A DNA stretch of 64,000 nucleotides from Microdochium bolleyi (Eukaryota; Ascomycota; Sordariomycetes; Xylariales; Microdochiaceae): NCBI GenBank assembly GCA_001566295.1, contig KQ964263.1:372001-436000 (forward strand), given 5' to 3'. Each line of letters begins with the position of its first letter. Position 1 is the first letter of the stretch. The notes beneath the pieces were generated by a model. The model did no database searches. It was not told where the DNA came from and saw only the letters and a program-made list of their open reading frames with translations. The translations under genes and the position numbers were made by a program. Shown here in pieces: positions 52,727 to 62,044 of this stretch.

Positions 52727-55204
52727 ATGGGCGTCGCACCGCGCGACCAGCCGACTACACGGCAGGCGATCTACGACCGGATCGCCGACGGCCAGACGAT
52801 AGTCATCTTCGAGGACTGTGTGCTGCGGCTCGACAGCTGGCTCAACACACACCCAGGCGGCAAGCTGGCCATCCAGCACATGGTCGGCCGTGATGCGACC
52901 GACGAGATCAAGATGTAGGTTGATCCTCTCTCATTCGTTCATCTTTCCTCGTGGAGTTCGATTCATCGGAAAGAGCAAGTCGTGCCGCAACAATCGGATG
53001 CGCATGGTGAGAGTGAGGTGAAGACTTGCTGGTGCTGTCGTCGTCCAGAGCTGCTACCCTGCGCAGGCAGGTGCCTGTTTGGCGGCGCCTCCATGGTGGG
53101 AGGTGCAGGTGGGGTGCAAGTGCACCTGGGAGGGAAGGCACACCCCAAAAGTCGAAAGTCGGCCACGACTGCCTTCTCTGGAGGGCGAAGTCAAAGCAAC
53201 ACTGCAAGTGCAGAAGAAAAAGGGGAAGAGGAAGAGGAAGAGGAAGGAAATGCCACTATTCGCGGGACTGGCAGCTGCGGACGTTTATGGAATTCTCCAA
53301 TTGCATGCATCTTAAGCCCGAGGTGCGTGGTGCTGACAAACCCCCCCTGTCTTACTCACAGCTACCACTCAGATGCCGTCCTCAAGACCATGAAGGCCTA
53401 CCGGATCGCCCGGATCCCCGTGGGGCTGCCCTGGCACAACCTCACGCCGCCCCTCCGTGGTGGTGTCTACACCAAGTCCACTGCGACACAAGGCTCCGGC
53501 CCTTCCGCTATCTCCGGCAGCGAGGCCGTCGTCGCTAGCGCCGACGATGACAAGTTCGAGACCTCGTCGTCGTCCTCCCTTGACGACGCCGACACTAGCT
53601 GCGACGACGTCGATGGCGATGTCACCGACCGCAGCTCCATCACCACCGACTGCAGCGACGCCGAGGATGTCGTCAAGACCACCCTCCGCCGCCGCCTCGT
53701 CGCCGCTGGCGATGCCACAGGCAAACCTTCATCATCATCATCACCCTCGTCGTCGTCATCGCTGCCGGCGTCGGGCAAGGTCAACATGACCCGCGACGAG
53801 TACGCCGATATGCTCATCGCCAAAGAGGCCGACGAGAGCAGGGACGCCTACCCCTCGGTCGACCCGGACACCCAGGCCGACATCGTCAAGAAGTACCGCG
53901 CTCTGCATGAGCGTGTCCGCAACGAGGGCTACTACCAGTGCCACTACAGCGCCTACGCCAAGGAGCTCGGCCGCTACCTGGCCCTCGGCGCGACGTCGAT
54001 GACGGCTCTCTACCACGGCTGGTACATGACCTCTGCTGTGTTTTTGGGACTCTTCTGGGTGAGTTGCTCTGGGTATGCTACCTTTCCGGGAATGCACAAA
54101 CTGACTCTCTGATACAGCATCAAATCATGTTCACGGCCCACGACGCCGGGCACGGTGCCATCACGCACCACTTCGAGACAGATTCGCTCATCGCCTTGTT
54201 CATCGCCGACTTTTGCTGTGGTCTGTCCATGGGATGGTGGAAGTCATCGTTCGTATCCCCCTTTTCTTGCTTGTATCTTACACTGTGGCTGTTGTCGTTC
54301 ATCAACCGGCCCGGCTTTGTCTTCCGTTTACTAACAACACTGCAGGCACAACGTCCACCACCTGATCACAAACGACACTGAGGGCGACCCTGATATCCAG
54401 AACGTGCCCATCTTCGCCAACTGCCCCAGCTTCTTCAAGTCCATCAAGTCCACCTACTACGAGGGCTTCGTCCAGGTTTGGGACAAGGCCGCGGACATCA
54501 TCATCCCCTACCAGAAGTACACCTACTACCCGATCATGGCTCTGGCCCGTTTCAACGTAAGTTGTTGATAGTTCCCGTCCGTTCCGGAGATGGATAGGAC
54601 AACCGGCTGACTCCTTTCTCAATAGCTCTACCTCCTGTCATGGCTTCACGTCATCTCGAACCGTTCTGGCGCGCTGCGCCAGGGCAAGGCGTGGTGGATC
54701 CGGCCGACTGAGGTGGTCTTCATGGCCTGCTACTGGTTCCTCTTCGGCTACTGCCTCGTCTGGCGCACTCTGGACAACTGGCCTCTGCGCGTCGCGTACG
54801 TGCTCGTGTCTCATCTCGTCACCATGCCGCTGCACGTCCAGATCACGCTGTCCCACTGGGGCATGCCGACCTCCAACATTGGCGAGACCGAGTCCTTCCC
54901 GCAGCGCCAGCTCCGCACGACCATGGATGTCGACTGCCCGGAGTGGCTCGACTGGATCCACGGCGGGCTCCAGTTCCAGGCCGTGCACCACCTCTTCCCC
55001 CGCGTGCCCCGCCACAACCTGCGCCGGCTGCAGGTCCTTGTCAAGGAGTTCTGCGCCGAGACGGGCATCCGCTACAACATCCATGGCTTCGTCGATGGCA
55101 ACAAGGTTGTCCTCAACAGGCTCGAGGAGGTCGCCAAGCAGGTCGAGACCCTCGTGCAGTGCCAGAACTACATGGCCGAGACGGGCGAGTCTGGGCTGCA
55201 CTGA
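52727..55204 (+). CDS. Cytochrome-b5-fused delta-8 sphingolipid desaturase, five exons, 601 aa
   Basis: Exons are 52727-52914, 53362-54058, 54118-54248, 54346-54556 and 54626-55204; all junctions keep frame. The N-terminal cytochrome b5 domain has HPGG at 42-45 and HMVGRDATDEI, split by a 447-nt intron before YHSDAVLKT. A Ser/Asp-rich linker separates it from the membrane desaturase. The three histidine boxes are HDAGH (303-307), HNVHH (340-344) and QAVHH (527-531). The Gln in the last box is typical of front-end desaturases. The family introduces the delta-8 double bond in the long-chain base of ceramides in the ER, on the route to fungal glucosylceramide. Hydrophobic helices such as EVVFMACYWFLFGYCLVW support membrane location. 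Intron 3 has an unusual donor (GTTCGT). Confident call. Confidence 0.93.
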
Positions 55205-56326
55205 GCCACATGCGTGGTGCAGGAGACCGGAGAGGCGGCGGGGGCACAGCTGACAGTACCCGCGGACCTGTTTGTTTATTCATTTCTCGAGCGAGGGCTT
55301 TCTCCAAGATAGCGGAACATGCGGCCCATAAAATGTGCTTTTCCATGTTTTCTACTTGCACATACAAAGTAATACCATAGATTCATCATAGAACAGAGAA
55401 ACGATGAAACCGAAATGGCTGCTGCTCCCCTGCTCGCGTGCGGACACTGGGCATCGTTCCTGTGTGTGTGTGTGTGTGTGTGTGTAATGGGCAGTGTTGG
55501 TCCGTATGCTCTGTGAGTGACGCCCACACCACACACGGTGATCAAGAGTCCCCACGCTGCGTGGCGGCGCTATACTCCATGGCGGCGGATATGGCGGACG
55601 ACGACCATCAGTGACCACGCTGGGCTGTCAATCAGCGTCAGCCACACCCTTCCCTCTCTCTGCCTAGGCGTGAGTATTCCTGAAATATGTCATCAAAGTG
55701 CCAAGGGTTTTCTGCTCATTCGGCCGTTTCCGCGTCTACACAGCCTGCACCTATGCGGGAGGGCATCGGCTGCTTATTTTTGTCAAAAGACCCTCGCTCC
55801 CACAGAGTTCTTACCTACGTAGTGGAATTTGGTTCATAGTGTCCCAGGTAATACGAGAGCCACGGCTTTGCACGGCAAAGTCAAGATCAGGTTTGTACGT
55901 GGGCGTAAGTTCTTGAAATTTCGTTCATGAACCTTACGCTCGTGTGGTAGGATCCGCAGCCATGGATGTGATCTGCAGGCCGGGTGGGGATCCACAAGCG
56001 TTGGAAAATTATCTTATCAATCGCGGATCAAAAGTGGGTCATTGGAACGCATTCATGTCCTGGAGGTAGGATCCTCGCCTGCCGATGCCGGCGTTGCAAG
56101 GAAGCTCGCTGGGGGACTGCAGGGGACGTGCGGCATTATTAACGCGAACTGGGAAGGTGGGCAGTCAGCATTCATTGCGAAAGAGTTGGCGGGGTCACTG
56201 TCAAATCTTTTCAATCTCGTGCTCTTCTTTCTCCTCCCCAGGCCGTCATCGTCCCGTATTCGACTGGGCTCTGTTTCGACCTTCTCACAGCCACGGTAGA
56301 CGGCGGCATTCTGGCGCCCTTCATCC
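55205..56326. other. Intergenic region between desaturase and P450 genes
   Basis: About 1.1 kb. Contains a TG dinucleotide microsatellite and the P450 promoter; no gene supported. Confidence 0.5.
55461..55485. repeat. TG dinucleotide microsatellite, about 12 units
   Basis: Uninterrupted TG repeat of 25 bp, 260 bp after the desaturase stop. Probably length-polymorphic. Confidence 0.95.
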
Positions 56327-58342
56327 ATGTCCACCATGCTGCAGGCACTCCAGACACACTGGCTCACGGTGGCCGTCTGCGCGACTCCCGTCGTCGCGGT
56401 CCTGCTTGTCCAGAAATACCGGTCTCCGCGCCTGAGGATCGAGGACCTCGCTCATTTCCCACAGCCCGAGGTCGATAAGAAGAAGGGCCACTGGGCATGG
56501 ATCGAGAAATCGGCCTATGCAGGTGTCCTGGGCCGATCCTGGAGTAAGTAACGATCGTGGACCGTGACCGGCTGCGCTTGCGCAGGACTGACAGTGCGTT
56601 ACGCAGACATGGTCATGTACGAACAGCTCGAGAACCTCGGCAACCCGCCTGTGCTGCTTATAGACTGGCGTCCGATGCTCGATACCCCCGTGTTGTTCAT
56701 CTTTGACCACACTGTCGCCGAGCAGATCACACGAGCCACCAAGACGCACAGCACAAGCCTCCCGAAAGATCCTATAATGCTGAACTTGAGCCCGCTGGTT
56801 GGCCGACATTCACTCGTCACACTGGATGTGAGCAACATCACATGACCCCCACGGGGAAAATAGCCGGAGAACTGACGCGTGTGTCAAAAAGGGGGACGAG
56901 TGGAAAGGTCTTCGAAAGCGGATCCTTCCCGGCTTCCAACCACAGTATCTGCTGAGCCTTGTCGGTGGCATTCTGGACAAGACGGAGATCTTTGTTGAGA
57001 CTCTTGAGAAGATGGCCGAGACTGGAGAAGAGTTCAACATGGACGAGCTCACCACAAATCTGACATTCGACGTGATTGGTAAGGGCATCCTCTGTGCATT
57101 GATCTCTGCTTTGAATTCCAAGCTAGGTTAACCACCCGACTAGGCTTGATAACGTTCAACCTCGATCTCAACGCCCAAGTTCCCGGTCAACAGAGCCCTG
57201 TCCTGCAAACCTACCGCGCGCTTCAGCAATCCTACGTCAAGCGGAACAACACTCTGCACTGGCTGCTCCGTTACTTCACCCCCAACGAGTGGCGCATCCG
57301 GAGCCTCGACAAGAAGCTCGACGTCGTGCTGAAGGACACCATCCGCAAGCAACACGCCAAGCTGCTCGCAGATCAGAAGGAGGACGCCCGCAGCGTCATG
57401 GCGCTCAGCCTGAAGGGCATCGAGAAGCTCACCCCAGAGATCCTCCAGCAGACGAGCGACACATGTCGCGGCTTCCTGTTCGCTGGCCACGACACCACAA
57501 GCATATTGCTACAGTGGATGTTCTATGAGATCAGCCGGCGGCCTGCTTCGTTCACAGCTCTCAAGGAGGAGCTGGACGAGGTCTTTGGTCCTGACAGCAG
57601 CCCGTCGTCAGTCATTGCGCAGATGCGCGATCCCAACAATAGTCTGTCCATTACGTCTTTGAAGTGTAGGGTTCACTCCTGGTTTTCTGCCCCCGGTACG
57701 CACACTTACTTTAGCTAACTTTCTGCCATTTTTAGACACCGACGCCATCGTCAAGGAGACTCTGAGACTGCACCCCCCCGGCACCACCGCACGACGGACC
57801 GCTAAAGGCTCCGACACGATCCTGACCATGCCCAACGGCGACAAGCTCAACGTCGACGGCATCATCCTCAGCCCCGTCGCCTACATCATCCAGCGCGACA
57901 GGAACGTCTTCGGCGAGACAGCAGACGACTTCATGCCGGAGCGCTGGCTCGGACCAGACGCCGCCGATATCCCCGACGGCTCGTTCCGGCCTTACGAGCG
58001 GGGCCCGCGGCGCTGCACCGGGTCCGAGCTCGCGAATCTCGAGGCCAAAGTCATCCTGGCTGTCGTGGCGAGGCATTTCGACTTTGTCAAGGCGGGACTG
58101 GGCGAGTTCAGCGTGGACGAGAAAGGGTTGCCGATATTGGATGACAAGGGATATTACAAGACAGAGTCTGTGCTCTACACGGTAGGTGGTGGAGTCGACA
58201 TCTCGCTTTGGCTTGGTTTTACCGAATCGAAGATCCGCTAACATGTCTTATACAGACCGATCAGGTCACGTGCAAGGTAGTCGACGGGACGAAGATGAAG
58301 GTGCGCACCAAGGGGCCGGAGGAAGAGCATGCATCAATATGA
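56327..58342 (+). CDS. Cytochrome P450 monooxygenase, six exons, 559 aa
   Basis: Exons are 56327-56543, 56607-56827, 56892-57078, 57144-57665, 57736-58181 and 58256-58342; all junctions are in frame. An N-terminal helix (HWLTVAVCATPVVAVLL) anchors it in the ER. The I-helix oxygen-binding motif AGHDTTS starts at 322, the K-helix ExxR is ETLR at 390-393, and the meander PERW precedes the heme loop YERGPRRCTG with the thiolate Cys at 476. The Phe usually opening the heme loop is Tyr here. The C-terminal exon is short (DQVTCKVVDGTKMKV). The CYP family and substrate cannot be told from sequence alone. It sits between the sphingolipid desaturase and a TauD dioxygenase on the same strand, but intergenic gaps of about 1 kb argue for separate promoters. 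Confidence 0.92.
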
Positions 58343-59115
58343 TCCAGGTCCTATGACTGTCCATCTGGGCCATCTTTACGAGGGTCATGATGCGCAAATA
58401 TTGGGACCGCAAAGTCGGTAGAGAACAAGCTATAAATGACGCATGATGTCGTGGATATACGGGTGGTTGTCCCTCACGGACGTGACGTAGTTAGTTAACC
58501 AGAAGAGACTGTCTTTCACGCCCGTGGATGGGCGTTGTGCTGAACGGGAACGATGACTATTTTCTTGATTCTAGAAGCGGAGCGCATCGCCGGCTAGATG
58601 AGTTTTCAGGTAGAATGGGCATGTGAGAAGAAGAAGACGAAGATCTGTTTTGCAAGTCAACGTTACGAGGGAAGGGAGTGTGGATTATCTAAGCACAGTC
58701 GCTGAAAAGCACATCGTGATTTGCCGTCATGGTCGTGTGGCCCTGAAGAGCTGGTTAACCTGCCTGAGCCTAGGTCTGTCCCATCAGCGCGCGCCAGGAT
58801 CACGCCATCTGCTGGTCCCGCACGCGGGGTTGTGTATGGTGGTGATGGTGCCGCACCACCATCAATGCTTATCAGCAGTCCCCCGAATGCCCGCAAGCAC
58901 CTATGAGAGCCTGATCTCGTCCGCGGGGGAAGGGAGGAGACAGCGGCGATTTCAGCGGCAAAATGGCTGTGATTGGGTCTGCATTCTTGTCTCGCCCTTC
59001 TTTTGCGACATCGGATGCCTTTGCGCCATCGGGACCATGTGCTTGCGCGATTGTTAATGGAGGTATCAGAGGGGTGTGTTTGTGTCATGGTGCGGAGAAG
59101 TGGCGAGCTCAATGA

Positions 59116-59140
59116 TGCGATGCGATGCGATGCGATGCGA
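59116..59140. repeat. TGCGA pentamer array, five perfect copies
   Basis: Five contiguous TGCGA units end 21 bp before a TATA-like box in the promoter of the TauD-type gene. Confidence 0.92.
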
Positions 59141-59161
59141 TACGCCCTGGACAGGCGTGCA

Positions 59162-59167
59162 TATAAG
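59162..59167 (+). promoter_or_regulatory. TATA-like box of the TauD-type dioxygenase gene
   Basis: TATAAG about 105 bp before the ATG at 59271, in a CpG-rich context. Confidence 0.45.
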
Positions 59168-59270
59168 CCCGGGGCCGCGTCTGTGCTTGCCCACGCGCGA
59201 TTTCGGAGTGACGAAGTTAGTTGAGACAGTTCTCGAACTTCATCTTACTTGATCTTCCGAACAAATAACA

Positions 59271-60543
59271 ATGGCACCCTCGGCGACAACCACACAGACG
59301 GTTACGGCGCCGACGCCGGCCAAGCTGGCCACCCAGTTCGGCCAGTACAAGGTCATTGACACGCTGGGGTTCTCCAAGGAGAAAGAGCTCGGTGAGAACG
59401 GAGCGACTGTGAGTACCTTATACCAGCCGACCGCTCGTCTCACTGCAAGACAGAAGAACTCACATCAACACCGCAGTACCCGCACTACCTTCCGACCTGG
59501 AACCCGGAGCAGAAATACCCTCCCCTGACCCCCTTTGAGCATATCGAGCACGGCAAGGATGCCGACACCTCATACCCAGATTTGCTCCCTGCGGGCATCG
59601 CCAAGACGGAGGACCTGACGCCGACGATCGGCACCGAGGTGCGCGGGGTGCAGCTGACAGCGCTGTCGGACGCGGGCAAGGATCAGCTCGCGCGATACGT
59701 AGCGGAACGCAAGGTCGTTGCTTTCCGGGACCAGGACTTTGCCGACCTGCCTATCCAGGCCGCGCTCGACTACGGCGCGTACTTCGGCCGGCACCACATC
59801 CACCCGACGTCGGGCTCACCCGAGGGCCACCCGGAGATCCATCTGGTGCACCGGGGCGCCGAGGACAAAGGGTTCGAGACGTTCTTTGAGACGCGGACGA
59901 GCTCGGTGGCGTGGCACAGCGACGTGAGCTACGAGGCGCAGCCGCCCGGGACGACGTTCCTCTACATCCTGGACCGGCCCGAGACGGGCGGGGACACGCT
60001 GTTTGTGAACGCGGCCGAGGCGTACAACCGGCTCAGCCCGCTGTTCCGGGAGCGGCTGCACGGCCTGCGGGCGGTGCACTCGGGCGTCGAGCAGGTCAAC
60101 GCGGCGGCGGCACGGGGCGGCATCAAGCGGCGTGAGCCGGTGCTGCACGAGCACCCGATTGTGAGGACGCACCCGGCAACGGGGGAGAAGTCGATCTATG
60201 TGAACCCGCAGTGTGAGTTGCCGTTATTGTCTTTTTCTTGTCAATCTCGCAACAATATCGGATCATGGATGCTGACCAGGCCGGGAAACACACAGTCACG
60301 CGGTACATAGTGGGCCTCAAGAGGGAGGAGTCGGACGCGCTGCTCAAGTTCCTGTACGACCATCTGGCGTACGGGGCCGACTTCCAGGCGCGGGTCAAGT
60401 GGCAGGCGGGCACGGTCGTGGTGTGGGACAACCGGGTAACGCAGCATTCGGCGCTGATTGACTGGAGCAGCGGGCAGCGGCGGCACCTTGCGAGGATCAC
60501 GCCCCAGGCAGAGCGGCCGTTCGAGACGCCGTTCGCGGGGTGA
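59271..60543 (+). CDS. TauD/TfdA-type Fe(II)/2-oxoglutarate dioxygenase, three exons, 373 aa
   Basis: Exons are 59271-59408, 59477-60212 and 60296-60543, with GTGAGT donors, CAG acceptors and a GCTGACC branch in intron 2. The facial triad is visible: HSD at 193-195 (WHSDVSYEAQPP) and the distal His 342 (TQHSALIDW), with Arg 358 (HLARITPQ) for the 2-oxoglutarate carboxylate. TEVRGVQLTAL, VAFRDQDF and HHIHPTSGSPEGHPEIH are standard family segments, close to fungal sulfonate/taurine dioxygenases such as yeast Jlp1. It probably oxidises a sulfonate or similar compound to release sulfite in the cytosol; the exact substrate is unproved. Length fits the family. It is the third gene of a co-oriented enzyme run after the desaturase and P450. 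Confidence 0.92.
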
Positions 60544-60793
60544 GGCTGCCGACAGCCGGCATGGATGGCGTTGTTGATGAAGGTGTGGTGCGGTGTGGAG
60601 GGTGATATTTGGGAGTTCACGATAGCGGACAAGTCAAAAGTGCGTGCCTGAGGCAGCATACCCTCAAGTGCCTCCACTCGCCGTGTCAGCACTAGCGCTG
60701 GCCATGGTCGCACCTTCCATCGCTGCCCTCCTCCCGTGCCTGCTCGTGGGGCCACCACCCAACGTCCCCCCAGCATCGTCGCTGGCCTTGACC

Positions 60794-61939
60794 ATGCTGC
60801 CGCAACTGCAGTTCCTCGCGAGCAACGACCTGGGGTCCTCTCCCTCTACATGTACCCAAGGCAGCAAGAACCTTGTCCGTGCCCACGCCGCCCGAGCATC
60901 CCACGCTCGCAGGCGACAGGCCCGCACCCTCCGTCACCAAGCTGAACAGGCCGCCATTGCCTCCCAGCACGCTCGGTGCCAATGCAAGCAATCTCTCGTA
61001 GCCAGTGGCCCGTTGGGGCTGCTGTCCTCTGCCAGGGTCGACCCTTTCGACACCTTCGCCATCCACCTAGGCACGCGCGAGAGGTATCTCTTCGATCACT
61101 GTCAGCCCCCCATCCGTCACAATCTGTTAAGCAGAAGGCCTCTATTGACCCATCTTTGGCTCGCCAGATATCCACATCCTGATCCCGCAGTGGGCGAGTT
61201 ATTCGCCATCTATGATAGTCCAACCATCGCCGCAGCACAACAACGAGGCCAAGCACGGCAGCGCTTACCATGACATGGCGTGTCTCGCCATTTCAGATCC
61301 GGGACTTCTTCATGCCACTATGCTTGCGGCGTGTCGGCACTTGTCAAGGCAGCAGTCCGATGGCCACTCGTCCAGCCCAGGCTGCCGCCAGCAGCCCGGA
61401 CGAGACCACTATCTTGCATTGGCCATGTACTACAAAGTAAAGTGCGTCGAAACAGTCATCGCCGCCATTGCCGCAAGGCATGCCACGGCGAATAATGACA
61501 GCAGCACCGACGCTGCGCAACTTCGTCCTGACCATGCAACGCTGGCCAAGATCATGGTCTTGGCTTTAGATGAGGTAAGCCTGCTCTGGCCCTCCCCCAT
61601 CTTGCGCACATGCTCACATAGCTTTTTCAATGTGCTGCACAGCTCTGGCTTGGTGAACTCGCAATGGCTCAATACCATGTCCGCGGTGCGGTGAAGCTGC
61701 TGGAGCTCGACGGCGGCCTGCAAACGCTCCGCCGTGGAGGCTTTGTAGCCAGTATGGTCTCCAACTTCCTGAGCAATCCGGTGTTTGCTGAGAAGGACGT
61801 CCAAGACAGCAGTCAGTGGTCACATGAAAGGCCGCACAGCATCGTTGTCGAAAACCATAGTGCAAGGGACGAATGTATGAATCCCTGCGAGACAATGAGC
61901 CTGCGGTTTTTCACTAGTCGCCTGTCCACGGATACGTGA
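60794..61939 (+). CDS. Fungal transcription-factor-like protein without zinc finger, three exons, 336 aa
   Basis: Exons are 60794-61100, 61168-61574 and 61643-61939. The first intron uses a weak donor GTCAGC but gives T|AT in frame and restores the family motif YLFDHYIHILIPQ. The second has donor GTAAGC and acceptor ACAG. Segments VRAHAARASHARRRQ, GLLSSARVDPFDTFAI, LAISDPGLLHATMLAACRHL, YYKVKCVETVIAAIA and LWLGELAMAQYHVRGAVKLL identify the same family as 12351-13752, with matching intron positions. These proteins have a TF-like helical domain but lack the C6 cluster, so DNA binding is uncertain. It is shorter than usual (about 500 aa), so the C-terminus may be truncated. It lies 250 bp downstream of the TauD gene; local regulation is only a guess. 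Confidence 0.72.
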
Positions 61940-62044
61940 ACGCCTGGTATGTGTACCGTCACAGCTAAATTCCTCAAGGTCTTCAATATATCCAGTGCTC
62001 ATCCTGTGTGAACAACCGATCGATAAGTTGTTCTCATATCTTTG

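Larger units (their letters stand above)
58343..59270. other. Intergenic region upstream of the TauD gene
   Basis: About 930 bp with the dioxygenase promoter: a TGCGA pentamer array and a TATA-like box near the start codon. No gene supported. Confidence 0.5.

Noticed and set aside
52982..54112. 376-aa frame starting inside the desaturase first intron
   Set aside because: It is the second desaturase exon read with intron sequence at both ends; the spliced model restores the b5 domain and histidine boxes.
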